Under the pieces are notes generated by a model that saw nothing but the letters and a program-made list of their open reading frames with translations, did not search any database and had not been told where the DNA came from. 64,000 nt of DNA, taken from positions 124,001 to 188,000 of the forward strand of contig JAXGXJ010000007.1 of NCBI GenBank assembly GCA_040772905.1, written 5' to 3'. The DNA is from JAXGXJ01 sp040772905. GTDB lineage: Bacteria > Actinomycetota > Thermoleophilia > RBG-16-64-13. The position numbers were made by a program, and so were the translations under genes. Below are positions 33,683 through 42,852 of this stretch, piece by piece; the stretch's first letter is position 1; every line of letters starts with the position of its first letter.

Positions 33683-35176
33683 CTATTCGCACTCAGATCG
33701 ACTGCACACGACGGTGAACCTCGGGCTCGGCGGCCGGCCCGCACGCGGGTGGGTCGCAGGGTCATGTTCACTCAGAAGCCCTTGTGACACAAGGAGTCCC
33801 AGCGCCGGGATGATGTCGGCCGGGCCGCTGACGCCACGGGTCCGCCTCACGGCCTGATAGCACTCCGAACGACTGAACGTGGACACATTGCAGCGATCGA
33901 CCCAGTCAAGGATCCTTCGGACTATATGCAGTTCCACTTGATCCGGCACTTCCGCCGGCCGTGATGACCTCTCACGCGCCCCGCTCTCCTCCCCGCGATC
34001 CGACTCACCCATGACGGCATACGCGGTCCCGTCCCCGATCACATCGCGCAGAGAAGCAGCCCGGAACCTCACGTCAACGCACGATCCCCCCTTGAGCCGG
34101 CACCTGAACCAGAACGGGCCTGCATCCGACTGTGCGCTCGCCCGGGCCGACGAGAGGAAGGAGGCAACCCCGCCATCAGGAGGAGCCGCGAACGGCAGCG
34201 TCCGTCCCACCGCCTCCAGTTCGGACCAGCCGAAGACGCGTTCGCATGCTTTGTTCCAGGCAGTGACCCGCCCCTGGCCGTCCATATAGATCACGGGGTC
34301 GCGCATCTGCTGGAGCACGACTCTGTTGTTCGCTCCAGAGTCACCTCTAAGACGATCTGCGCGCAAGCGAGCCACAGCAGCCGCCAGGATGCAGGCGAGC
34401 GCCTCCAGCCGCACCCATTCGCTCGGCCGCCCTTGAGCGTGTGCGGGCAACCGCAGGACGAGCGCGGCAAGAGGTCTGCCGCGATACACGATGGGCACGG
34501 TGACATTCCTGTGGTCTCCGTGGACCACGGAACTGACTGCGGGTCCCACCGCTCCCGGGCTCAAGTCTCCAATATCAGCCTGCGCCACTCCTCGCTGGAT
34601 CACAAGTTCCGCCGCCCCCGTGACCGGGTCCACCTCGTACGCGCAGCCGGACTCGCCCCCCTGCAGCCTAAGCGCGGCATCCAAGCCAAGACGCAACACC
34701 GTGGACATGCTGCTCGTCTCGAGCAGGGCGTTGACCAGCTCGATCTGGAAACGAGCGTGCTCCTCTTCCTGACGCCGGGCGGCGAGGCTCTCCACCACCT
34801 CCACCCAGCCCACCGGCTCGCCATCGGTCCCCACCACCGGATAGGCACGCAGCAGGAACGGGACCTTGGTGCCGTCGTCCAACAGCGCGGTGCCCTCGCC
34901 TTCCGCGACCATGCCCGTGCGCATCGCGACGACACCCGGGCAGTGGGGACAAGGTCGATCGCGCTTCTCCATCTCCTTGTAGCACTTCTTACCGAAGAAG
35001 GCCGATGGTGGTTTCTTCCAGAGCGCCTCGAGCCCGGGGTGCATCATGAGGATCTCGAAATCGGCGGAGATGAGGATCGCCAGCTCCCCCTGGGGTACGG
35101 CGTATGCACTCGCGAGATTGTCGAGATGGCGAGTCCCGGCTGGAGGATCGACTGTTGGTGACCGGTCTTCGCTCAT
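33683..35176 (-). CDS. PAS-GAF-PAS regulator with C-terminal helical/winged-helix-like domain
   Basis: About 497 residues, soluble. An N-terminal PAS (AILISADFEILMMHPGLEALW) contains a Cys-rich CY...PCPHCPG insert. This is followed by a GAF-like region (about 140-290) and a second PAS (MRDPVIYMDGQGRVTAWNKACERVFGW). The C-terminal about 90 residues (VDRCNVSTFSRSECYQAVRR...ALGLLVSQGLLSEHDP...GRPPSPRFTV) resemble a winged-helix-like tail seen in some replication/primase-type proteins. No kinase, GGDEF or AAA domain is present. It may be a one-component transcription factor for the divergent binding-protein/alcohol dehydrogenase genes. The start is uncertain (35176, 35212 or 35224). Confidence 0.75.
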   Translation of the reverse strand: MSEDRSPTVDPPAGTRHLDNLASAYAVPQGELAILISADFEILMMHPGLEALWKKPPSAFFGKKCYKEMEKRDRPCPHCPGVVAMRTGMVAEGEGTALLDDGTKVPFLLRAYPVVGTDGEPVGWVEVVESLAARRQEEEHARFQIELVNALLETSSMSTVLRLGLDAALRLQGGESGCAYEVDPVTGAAELVIQRGVAQADIGDLSPGAVGPAVSSVVHGDHRNVTVPIVYRGRPLAALVLRLPAHAQGRPSEWVRLEALACILAAAVARLRADRLRGDSGANNRVVLQQMRDPVIYMDGQGRVTAWNKACERVFGWSELEAVGRTLPFAAPPDGGVASFLSSARASAQSDAGPFWFRCRLKGGSCVDVRFRAASLRDVIGDGTAYAVMGESDRGEESGARERSSRPAEVPDQVELHIVRRILDWVDRCNVSTFSRSECYQAVRRTRGVSGPADIIPALGLLVSQGLLSEHDPATHPRAGRPPSPRFTVVCSRSECE

Positions 35177-35434
35177 GGTCATCATCCACCACTTCGTCCA
35201 CACATCAGACATCTGGAATCGCACCGAGGCCGGCCGACGGTCGCCGGAGAATATATCTGTCTAACACGCGCGGCAGAAGCGCGTCAAGACCCTTCTCATC
35301 TTGCGGAAATGCATATCGTTAAGTGGAAACTACCTATCTATTCTCCTTCGAGAGTCCTAGCATGATGTTTGTGTGATCCGGCTGCAGGATCAGCCGGCCA
35401 GGCAGACGGGACAGGTACCAAAGGGAGGGGTTTC

Positions 35435-36769
35435 GTGAAGAACAAGAAGATGCTCTGGCTCGTGCTCATCGCGCTGGCTGCGCTGTTCCTGACGGGCATG
35501 CTCAGCGCCTGCGGTGACGAGGGCACTGAGACCACCGCTGCACCCACCGAGACGACCGCAGCGCCCGCTACCACCGCTGCACCCACCGAGACGACCGCAG
35601 CGCCGGCCACGGGGACCACGGGCGCGACAGGCGAATGGGACGGCACCTTCGACGGTGAGTACGTCATCGGGGCGATCGACTCGCTCACCGGCGGGGGCGC
35701 GATGGGCGGCGCCGAACAATTGTGGGCGCAAGAGAAAGCCGTAGCGGATCAGAACGCCAAGGGTGGCCTGCTGGTGGACGGCAAGAACCTTGAGATCAAA
35801 CTCAAGGTGGTGGATGACAAGAGTGAGGCCACCGAGGCTGCCGCTGCGATGGAGAAGTTGATCAAGGTGGAGGGTTGCGAGCTCGTATTGAGCACGCAGG
35901 TCACGCCCATAAACCTCGCGGCAGCTTCCATCGCCGAGAAATATCAGAAGTTCTACATGATGAACACTTCGTTCATCAACTGGGTGGCCGACCAGAACTA
36001 CAAGTGGTCGGCATGTGTGTTCAACACCCCCGATGACCAGGCAGAGGTGCCGTTCCAGATCATGGAGCTGCAGCCGGAGTCCGAACGTGCCACCAAGTGG
36101 GGAGTCCTTACCGAGGACAACCAGGACGGCCAGGCCATAGGCGGGGGCATGAAGGCCATGGCTGAGAAGCACGGTCAGCAGATCATCGAGTTCCAGACCT
36201 TCACGCCGGGTGCCAAGGATTTCTCTTCGGCCTTGCTCAAGCTGAAGTCGGCCGGCGTGGATGCCCTCCTCGGCTTCTGCTCACCTGCTGACGGCATCAC
36301 CTTCGTCAAGCAGATGAGAGACATGGATTTCTCGCCCAAGTTCATGTTCGGTTGGAAAGGCTTCTGGCCCCAGGAGTTCATGGAGGGTCTCGGAGCGGCT
36401 TCGAACTACATCCTCCACGATGGCTTCTGGTCTGAGGACCTCCCCAATCCTGGCGCAAAAGAGCTAGGCCAAGCGTATCGCGCTGCCCACAACGATCTTG
36501 ACTCGGTCAGCATCGGGGAGCCTTACGCGGCGGCTCAGGTCATGTTCGAAGCCATCAATAGGGCCGGCTCTGTCGACCCGGCAGCAGTTCGGGACCAAGT
36601 CTTCAACGGCTCCTTCCCCGGTACTGTCATGGGTGACCTGCAGTTCAATGAGAAGGGCGTGGCTTCAGTCCCCCATATGGGCCTTCAATGGATGGACGGC
36701 AAGCGCATCATCATCTGGCCCGACATGGGCAACACGCTGGAATGGTTCAAACCCTGGACGGAGCGTTGA
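35435..36769 (+). CDS. Branched-chain amino-acid-type substrate-binding lipoprotein
   Basis: Extracytoplasmic ligand-binding protein (444 residues, Peripla_BP_6/LivK class). The signal peptide ends in the lipobox LSAC (Cys26), followed by a Thr/Ala/Pro linker encoded by a tandem repeat, and then a type-I periplasmic fold (YVIGAIDSLTGGGAMGGAEQLWAQEKAV...LVLSTQVTPINLAAASIAEKY...WGVLTEDNQDGQAIGGGMKAMAEK). GTG 35435 is set by AAGGGAGGGG. No LivHMGF permease or ATPase genes are adjacent, so it is an orphan that could feed a distant transporter or sense a ligand. Confidence 0.88.
   Translation: MKNKKMLWLVLIALAALFLTGMLSACGDEGTETTAAPTETTAAPATTAAPTETTAAPATGTTGATGEWDGTFDGEYVIGAIDSLTGGGAMGGAEQLWAQEKAVADQNAKGGLLVDGKNLEIKLKVVDDKSEATEAAAAMEKLIKVEGCELVLSTQVTPINLAAASIAEKYQKFYMMNTSFINWVADQNYKWSACVFNTPDDQAEVPFQIMELQPESERATKWGVLTEDNQDGQAIGGGMKAMAEKHGQQIIEFQTFTPGAKDFSSALLKLKSAGVDALLGFCSPADGITFVKQMRDMDFSPKFMFGWKGFWPQEFMEGLGAASNYILHDGFWSEDLPNPGAKELGQAYRAAHNDLDSVSIGEPYAAAQVMFEAINRAGSVDPAAVRDQVFNGSFPGTVMGDLQFNEKGVASVPHMGLQWMDGKRIIIWPDMGNTLEWFKPWTER
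35531..35604 (+). repeat. Tandem repeat in the lipoprotein linker
   Basis: A 35-base unit (35531-35565) is repeated perfectly at 35570-35604, a period of 39 bases, encoding two copies of TTAAPTETTAAPA. Perfect identity at the DNA level suggests recent duplication and length variability of this surface linker. Confidence 0.85.
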
Positions 36770-36783
36770 TCATCGGAATGACT

Positions 36784-36831
36784 GAGTGACGTGGAGCGTG
36801 GCGGGTCATCGCGCCGCCACGCTCTTCACTC
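36784..36831 (+). terminator. Hairpin between binding protein and alcohol dehydrogenase genes
   Basis: A perfect 11-bp stem (36794-36804 with 36814-36824) with a 9-base loop is extended by flanking GAGTGA/TCACTC pairing (36784-36789 with 36826-36831). There is no long T-run, so partial termination or mRNA processing between the two genes is possible. Confidence 0.55.
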
Positions 36832-36873
36832 AAGTCGGTGCCCTCCGCGACCTAGACCAGAAAGGCAGGCAGA

Positions 36874-38049
36874 ATGCTCCAGATGAACGATGTCATACAA
36901 ATAAGCATCCCGCGCACGCTGTTCGGCGTGGGCGCGATCAACCGCATCTCCGACGCCATCAAGGAGTTCGGAGCGCAGAAGGTGCTTGTGGTCACCGACA
37001 AGGGCCTGGTGAACGCCGGGGTGGCCGAGCAGGCCCTGAATGCGATCAAAGCGGGCGACCTTGAGGTGGACGTCTTCGACCGAACAGGTGCGGAGGCACC
37101 GGTCAGCATCATCCAAGAACTCGCGGACCTCATCAATAAGGAGGGCTACGGCCTCTTGGTGGCGGTCGGCGGGGGCAGCTCCATGGATACCACCAAGACC
37201 GCTGCACATCTGGCGAGCAATCCCGGCCTCAGCGTGGATGACCTCATCAAACGCGCACCCTTCAAGCGCACCCTGCCCATCATCGCCGTGCCCACTACCG
37301 CAGGGACCGGTTCGGAGTGGAGCGCTTGGGCCGTCATCCACAACGACGTGGCCGACAACGTCCATTACCCCTACGACACCACCTCCAACTACCCCGACTT
37401 GGTCATCCTCGACCCAGCCATGACCAGCAAGGTGCCGCCCAAAGTGACGGCTGACACCGGCATGGACGCGCTGGCCCACGCCATCGAGGCCTACACCAGC
37501 CCCAACGCGAGCATCGTATCCGACATGTTCGCAAGCTTCGCGATCAAGAACATAGCCAAGAGCCTCAGGCCGGCATGCGCCAAAGGGGGCTTCAACATCC
37601 AAGACCGCTACAACCTCTCCATCGCAGCCTCGACAGCGATGTTCGCCATGTCGTCCACGGGCCCGGGCATCGCTCACCTCATGAACGAGACGCTGGGCGA
37701 GATGGCGGGACTGTCTCACGGCCGAGCGACGGGGCTCCTGCTGCCCTGGGTGATGGAGTTCAACCTCATGAGCAATCCGCGGCGCTTCGCCGACATCGCG
37801 GAGTTCATGGGCGAGCAGACCTATGGTCTCTCCGACATCGAGGCCGGCGAGTTGGCCGTCGACGCCGTGCGCCGCCTGATGAGCGACCTGGGTATGCCGC
37901 AGACCCTCACGGCCGTCAACGTGGGTGAGGACAAGATCCCCGAACTGGCAAGGGAACTGGTCGAGACTCGGGGGCCGGTCATCCAGTTCTCAGGCTGCCG
38001 CGAGCTAAGCCTTCAGGAGGCCGTCGACCTCTACACGCGCATCCTCTGA
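36874..38049 (+). CDS. Iron-containing alcohol dehydrogenase
   Basis: NAD(P)-dependent group III alcohol dehydrogenase, 391 residues. N-terminal Rossmann-like region with VAVGGGSSMDTTK (nucleotide binding) and VPTTAGTGSEW; metal-site helices DTGMDALAHAIEAY and LSHGRATGLLLPWVMEFN carry the conserved Asp/His ligands. Primary alcohols, 1,3-propanediol or lactaldehyde are typical substrates; the sequence does not tell which. AAGGCAGG precedes ATG 36874. It may be co-regulated with the upstream binding protein. Confidence 0.9.
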   Translation: MLQMNDVIQISIPRTLFGVGAINRISDAIKEFGAQKVLVVTDKGLVNAGVAEQALNAIKAGDLEVDVFDRTGAEAPVSIIQELADLINKEGYGLLVAVGGGSSMDTTKTAAHLASNPGLSVDDLIKRAPFKRTLPIIAVPTTAGTGSEWSAWAVIHNDVADNVHYPYDTTSNYPDLVILDPAMTSKVPPKVTADTGMDALAHAIEAYTSPNASIVSDMFASFAIKNIAKSLRPACAKGGFNIQDRYNLSIAASTAMFAMSSTGPGIAHLMNETLGEMAGLSHGRATGLLLPWVMEFNLMSNPRRFADIAEFMGEQTYGLSDIEAGELAVDAVRRLMSDLGMPQTLTAVNVGEDKIPELARELVETRGPVIQFSGCRELSLQEAVDLYTRIL

Positions 38050-38109
38050 CGACTCGCCAGCGCAGTGAGTAGCTGATAGGGGCTTCGCCTCGACAAGCGA
38101 CGCCCGTTC

Positions 38110-38139
38110 GGGGCCCCGGCGCACGCGCGCCGGGGCCCC
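38110..38139. terminator. Bidirectional GC-rich terminator hairpin
   Basis: A perfect 13-bp stem (38110-38122 with 38127-38139) with a 4-base loop sits between the convergent alcohol dehydrogenase and MMPL genes and is followed by a pyrimidine-rich TCTGTCTT on the plus strand. Confidence 0.7.
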
Positions 38140-38149
38140 CTCTGTCTTG

Positions 38150-40549
38150 CTAGTCGCCGCGGGAACCGTGCGGTCGTAGCCGTGCCACATGCGGCGCCGG
38201 TCTGCCTGCGACCCGACCTTCTGACGGTCTTTTCGACTTCGGATCCGCCTCGCCGGCGGCGGCATCCGGCCCGCCCGGTCGACCGGTGGCACGCAGCGGC
38301 CACCACCAGTTCGCTCGACCGAAATAGGTCATCACCGCCGGCAACAGCGTGATTCGGATGAAGAGCACGTCCACTATGATGGCGAGCGCGATACCCAGCC
38401 CGAGCATCTTGGTCTGGGCGATGCTGGTGAACATGAAGGCTCCAGTGACGATCACCACCAAGAGCGCAGCGCTCAGGATGATGCGCCCTGTCCGCACCAG
38501 GCCCACCGTCACCGCCTCGCGGTTGTCGCCACTCCGCACCCAGCGCTCGTGCATGCGTGTGAGCATGAACACGGCATAATCCATGGTGATGCCGAAGAGG
38601 ATGCACAGGAGCACCACGGGGATGACACTGTCGATGGCTCCTGTAGAGGTGAAGCGCAGCAGTCCCTCGAAGAGGTCGCTCTGGAAGATCATCACCAGCC
38701 AACCGTAGCTCATGGCGATGGTCAGCAGGTTCACCACCACGGCCACGAAGGGCAGCAGCAGACTGCGGAGCAGCACCACAAACACCAAGAAGCTCGTCAC
38801 CACCACCCAGGCGATGACCCAGGGGAAGTACGTGTTCAACTCCTCGAAGAAGTCGTTGCTCGAGGCTGCTTCCCCGGCAATGCCCAGCTCGTAGCCGGCC
38901 GGAGGGCCGTTCTCTTGGATGGTATCGACCAGCTCGCGCGTCTCCGTCGAGGTGGAGGCGGTCTCCGGCACCACACGATAGACCACGGCGCCGTCGGCGA
39001 TAGTGGCTTTCACCAGCTGCTTGAACTGCTCCAGCTGGGCTGCGCTGATGGTCTGACCACCTATGCTGATGCCTCCAGCGGGCACCTGGAAGCCGTCGGG
39101 GTCGTTCAGCAGCCCCTCGAACTGAGGCCATAGTTCGGCCATAGCCGCCATGTCGCCCATGCCGGTCATGAGCGTGAAGGGGTTCTGCACCGATGCGACC
39201 CCGGGCAGTCCGGTCAGCTGCTGGCCATAGGTGAACAGTCCCGCAGCCCGCAGGACGTCGATATCGCCATCGCCTTCCCAGGTGAGCAGCACCGACACGG
39301 GCGACAACGCATTCAGGTCGTAGTTCTGCTCCAGCACGGCCAGGCCCTGCCTCGACTCGGCGGCGCCGGGAAGAGTGCTGGCCGAGGTCATCTGCATCTT
39401 CAGGCCTACGGCCGGGCCGGCCACCACGCCGATCAGCACCAGCGCCACCACGATCGACGCCCAGGGCCGCTTGAGAAGCAGCGCCGCCCACCGGCGCCAC
39501 AACCGGGAATCGTGAGCCGCGTGCAGCTTGATGACGCTCACCGAGTTCACCCGATGCCCCAGCACACCCATGAGCGCCGGCATGAAGGTGAGCGACGCCG
39601 CAACCGAGAAGAACACCACCAGCACGCCACCGATGGCCAGCGAGCGCAGGCCCGGCGACGGGAAGAACACCAACCCCACCACCCCCACGATCACCGCCAG
39701 GCCGCTGTAGAAGATGGAGCGGCCGGCGCGCGCCGACGTCACCACCACCGCCTCGCGCACCGAGGCCCCCCGGTGTAGCTCCTCCCTGAAGCGCGAGACG
39801 ATGAAGAGCGCATAGTCGATAGCCACAGCCAGCCCCAACAGGGTGGCCGTGTTCATGGCGAAGATGTTCATGGTGGTGAGGTGAGCGATGAGGTACATGC
39901 CGCCTAACGTCACAGTGACGGCCAGGCCGCCCGTGACCACGGGCAACGCCGCCGACACCAGGCTGCCGAACACGAAGATGAGCGCCACGAGAGCCACGGG
40001 CAGGGCATACAACTCCACTCTGCGCAGATCCTCGAACGAGAAAGAGGTGAGATCGGCGTTCACCGCCGGTTCCCCGGTGACGAAGGTCCGCAACCCCGTG
40101 TCGCGCAGAGCATCACGGATCCGGTCCACCTGCTGCTGCACGCTCTGCATTGGGACGCCGAAACTGAGTACAGCCACCGATCCCTTGCCGTCCTTGGCCA
40201 GGAAGAGTTCGTTGCCGGTAGAGCTGTAGGTCTGGATACTCTCCAGGTCGCTGATGCCGGCCGCGGTGAGACCGGCCAAGGCGGCGTCTTGCGCCTGCTG
40301 GAAGGCTGGATCGGTAGCCTGCAGAGTGTCGCTCTCGAAAAGCACCAGCAGGTTGGTCTGCCCTTGCGAGAACTCGCGCTCGATGACGGCCGCAGCCTGC
40401 TGTGAGGGCGAGTCGGGGTTGCTGAAGCTGCCTTGCAGGACGTTGGCCAGCCATGGGGTGGCCACTACACTCACTCCGAAAAGCACCACCCACAGACCGA
40501 TGACCAGCCAACGGAAACGATAGGAGAACCTACCGAGAGCCTCGAACAT
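38150..40549 (-). CDS. MMPL/RND family membrane exporter
   Basis: 799 residues with the duplicated RND layout: TM1 (about 13-35), a large extracytoplasmic domain, a five-helix block (about 180-330), a hydrophilic/TM stretch near 365-390, a second extracytoplasmic domain (about 390-560) and a second five-helix block (about 575-740). MMPL signatures include the paired GLAVAIDYALFIVSRFREEL and ILFGITMDYAVFMLTRMHERW helices carrying the Asp-Tyr proton-relay pair. The last about 60 residues are a polar tail. It probably exports lipids or drugs by proton antiport. It starts seven bases after the tetR-like gene. Confidence 0.9.
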   Translation of the reverse strand: MFEALGRFSYRFRWLVIGLWVVLFGVSVVATPWLANVLQGSFSNPDSPSQQAAAVIEREFSQGQTNLLVLFESDTLQATDPAFQQAQDAALAGLTAAGISDLESIQTYSSTGNELFLAKDGKGSVAVLSFGVPMQSVQQQVDRIRDALRDTGLRTFVTGEPAVNADLTSFSFEDLRRVELYALPVALVALIFVFGSLVSAALPVVTGGLAVTVTLGGMYLIAHLTTMNIFAMNTATLLGLAVAIDYALFIVSRFREELHRGASVREAVVVTSARAGRSIFYSGLAVIVGVVGLVFFPSPGLRSLAIGGVLVVFFSVAASLTFMPALMGVLGHRVNSVSVIKLHAAHDSRLWRRWAALLLKRPWASIVVALVLIGVVAGPAVGLKMQMTSASTLPGAAESRQGLAVLEQNYDLNALSPVSVLLTWEGDGDIDVLRAAGLFTYGQQLTGLPGVASVQNPFTLMTGMGDMAAMAELWPQFEGLLNDPDGFQVPAGGISIGGQTISAAQLEQFKQLVKATIADGAVVYRVVPETASTSTETRELVDTIQENGPPAGYELGIAGEAASSNDFFEELNTYFPWVIAWVVVTSFLVFVVLLRSLLLPFVAVVVNLLTIAMSYGWLVMIFQSDLFEGLLRFTSTGAIDSVIPVVLLCILFGITMDYAVFMLTRMHERWVRSGDNREAVTVGLVRTGRIILSAALLVVIVTGAFMFTSIAQTKMLGLGIALAIIVDVLFIRITLLPAVMTYFGRANWWWPLRATGRPGGPDAAAGEADPKSKRPSEGRVAGRPAPHVARLRPHGSRGD

Positions 40550-40556
40550 CGTGCAC

Positions 40557-41174
40557 CTACCTTGCCGTCAGAAGCCCCACGAACGATTCGATGACACGTC
40601 GAGGCTCAGCGGAGATCTCATCACTCACCTCCGACAGATCGATACCCGCGACGGACACCATCCCATGCACCAGAGCCCACAGTCCGTAGGCCATCTCGGC
40701 GGCGGACAACGGCCCATCGGCAACGAACACTCCCTTTTCCATCCCCTCACGGAACACCTCACCGATGAGCCGAGCCGCGCCGAGGCCCAGGGCCGTCTGC
40801 GCCGACGGCGGCAGTTCCAGCGAAGTGGACAGCAGCATGCAGCGCAGATCCATGGGATTCTCGCGACCGAAGTCCATGTAGGCGAGTCCGAGCTCGATCA
40901 CGCGAGTGTCCGGGCTGAGGCTGGAGGGCACCCGCCGCAGATACGCGTCCAGGCGCTCGAAGGCCTCCGCGAAGAGACTGGCCAGCAGTTCGTCGCGGCT
41001 CGAGAAGTAGTTGTAGAGGGCGGCGGGACTGAAATCCGCGCGCCGCGCCACCTGACGCAGGCTCACTTCTTCCGGGCCGACCTCCAGCAGCAGCTCTCGC
41101 GCCGCCGCCAGTATCTCGGCACGGGTCTCCCGACGCCTTCGGTCCCTCCTGCTGAGGGTGGGCACGCTCTCCAT
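40557..41174 (-). CDS. TetR family transcriptional regulator
   Basis: 205 residues. The N-terminal HTH (AEILAAARELLLEVGPEEVSLRQVARRADFSPAALYNYFSSRDELLASLF) is typical TetR; the C-terminal half is a ligand-binding helical domain. First gene of an operon with the MMPL exporter and divergent from an MFS exporter. It probably represses both through the inverted repeat at 41226-41242. Confidence 0.92.
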   Translation of the reverse strand: MESVPTLSRRDRRRRETRAEILAAARELLLEVGPEEVSLRQVARRADFSPAALYNYFSSRDELLASLFAEAFERLDAYLRRVPSSLSPDTRVIELGLAYMDFGRENPMDLRCMLLSTSLELPPSAQTALGLGAARLIGEVFREGMEKGVFVADGPLSAAEMAYGLWALVHGMVSVAGIDLSEVSDEISAEPRRVIESFVGLLTAR

Positions 41175-41225
41175 CCGTCCGCCTCTTCATGAACACAGTG
41201 CGTTAGTAGAAACACTCACCGCCAC

Positions 41226-41242
41226 AACGAACAACGTTCGTT
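41226..41242. promoter_or_regulatory. Candidate TetR operator
   Basis: AACGAA-CAACG-TTCGTT is an inverted repeat with 6-base arms and 5-base spacer, midway between the divergent tetR-MMPL operon and the MFS gene. The half-site resembles operators of AcrR/FadR-like TetR proteins. Confidence 0.55.
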
Positions 41243-41292
41243 GACTCCATGCTACAGTGCCCATCGGTGACTGACAAGGGCTCCGGAGTGAC

Positions 41293-41310
41293 GAACCTCC
41301 CGCGAGGTTC
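41293..41310 (+). other. Small hairpin before the MFS gene
   Basis: Seven-base arms GAACCTC and GAGGTTC enclose CCGC. It lies in the leader of the MFS exporter or just before its longest possible start. Confidence 0.35.
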
Positions 41311-41313
41311 CCC

Positions 41314-42852
41314 GTGGGCGATCTTCCGCGCGAAGTCTCCACACAAGGTCTTCCCCGAGCGGAGCCGGGCGCGCTAAAGTCTCTCCATGAGATCCGCCCG
41401 CCGGCCGGCGCCTGCCACCACGCTCTGAGCGCTCGCACACGACATCTGCTCGATCCGACCACCGCCGGTTCCGTCAACCCGGCGCATGTGCTGCTGGTCA
41501 ACAGCATGTCCATGTTCATGTGCGCCTTCATGGCGGCCTGCATCAACGTGGCCCTGCCCTCAATGCAGGCCGAACTCCGCCTGGGCGCCGCTTCCCTGGG
41601 ATGGATCAGCCTCTCCTACATGCTCTCCTCGGCCGCGCTGCTCATACCCTTCGGCAAGGTCGCCGACATCTACGGGCGGCGCTTCGTCTACCTGGCGGGT
41701 ATGAGCCTCTTCGTCATCACCTCGCTGGCACTGGCCTTCGTGGGCTCTTGCGTGCCGCTCATCGCGCTGCGGCTGGTGCAGGGAGTGGGGGCCTCCATGA
41801 TGTTCGCGTCCTCCAACGCCATGGTGGCCCTGGCCTATCCCCCGGGCAGCCGGGGAAGAGCCATGGGCATACTGGTGGGCACGGTCTACATCGGCCAGAC
41901 CATGGGGCCGGTGCTGGGAGGCATCCTCACCTACAACCTGGGCTGGCGCTCCATCTTCGTCTTCGCAGCCGCCTATGGAGCGCTCAACCTGGTGCTCGAC
42001 GTATCCCTCTTGCGCCGCGCCGAGTGGCGGGAGAAACGCACACACTTCGATTGGCCGGGTTCGCTGGTGTACATGGTCGCCATCTCGTGCCTGCTGGCAG
42101 GGCTCTCGTGGCTGCCGCAGATACCCGGAGTGGTGCTGCTGACTGTGGGAGTGGTGGGGCTGGCGGCTTTCGCCTGGTGGGAGACCCACGCCCGCGTACC
42201 TGTGCTGGAGGTGTCGCTCTTCGCGCGCAACCGCGCTTTTGCCCTCTCCAACCTGGCCGGCATGGCCAGCTACGCCGCCATCGCGGCCATGACCCTGCTC
42301 ATGAGCCTCTACCTGCAGTACATAAAGGGACTCGACGCACAGACAGCCGGGTTCTTGCTCGTCTCGGGCGTCATCTTCCAAGCCGCGTTCTCACCCCTGG
42401 CCGGGCGGCTGTCCGATCGCGTCGACCCGCGTTGGGTGGCGTCGGGCGGCATGGCCCTCTGCGCCATCGGACTGCTGTCGTTCAGCCTCTTGACCGACCA
42501 TACGCCCTACTGGCTGATCATCGTGACCCTCATCGTGCTGGGACTGGGCTACGCGTTCTTCAGCAGTCCCAACCAGAACTCCATCATGTGCAGCGTGCGT
42601 CGTCGCAACGTGGGCACAGCATCAGCGGTGCTGGGCACCGCCCGTCAGGTGGGCCAAGCCCTCAGCGTCGCCGTGGCCACTTTGGTGATGGCCGTCATCA
42701 TCGGGCGCCACGACATCATGCCCGCCGACTACCCCAACCTGCTCACGTCCATACGCACGAGCTTCGCGATCCTCACGGCCATCTGCGTGTTCGCCATCCT
42801 CGCCTCGCTGTCGAGAGGCAGCGGTCCGCCGCCGGAGGACGACCAGGCCTAG
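41314..42852 (+). CDS. MFS transporter, DHA2-like drug exporter
   Basis: Proton-driven exporter with 14 probable helices. TM1 is near VLLVNSMSMFMCAFMAACINVALP. The MFS motif A is GKVADIYGRRFVYLAG, and motif C-like VLGGILTYNLGWRSIFVF follows TM4-5. The frame opens with GTG 41314, but the first about 50 residues are hydrophilic and unlike the family; a later start such as GTG 41488 is more likely. Its stop overlaps the end of the convergent E1 beta gene by four bases. Confidence 0.87.
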   Translation: MGDLPREVSTQGLPRAEPGALKSLHEIRPPAGACHHALSARTRHLLDPTTAGSVNPAHVLLVNSMSMFMCAFMAACINVALPSMQAELRLGAASLGWISLSYMLSSAALLIPFGKVADIYGRRFVYLAGMSLFVITSLALAFVGSCVPLIALRLVQGVGASMMFASSNAMVALAYPPGSRGRAMGILVGTVYIGQTMGPVLGGILTYNLGWRSIFVFAAAYGALNLVLDVSLLRRAEWREKRTHFDWPGSLVYMVAISCLLAGLSWLPQIPGVVLLTVGVVGLAAFAWWETHARVPVLEVSLFARNRAFALSNLAGMASYAAIAAMTLLMSLYLQYIKGLDAQTAGFLLVSGVIFQAAFSPLAGRLSDRVDPRWVASGGMALCAIGLLSFSLLTDHTPYWLIIVTLIVLGLGYAFFSSPNQNSIMCSVRRRNVGTASAVLGTARQVGQALSVAVATLVMAVIIGRHDIMPADYPNLLTSIRTSFAILTAICVFAILASLSRGSGPPPEDDQA

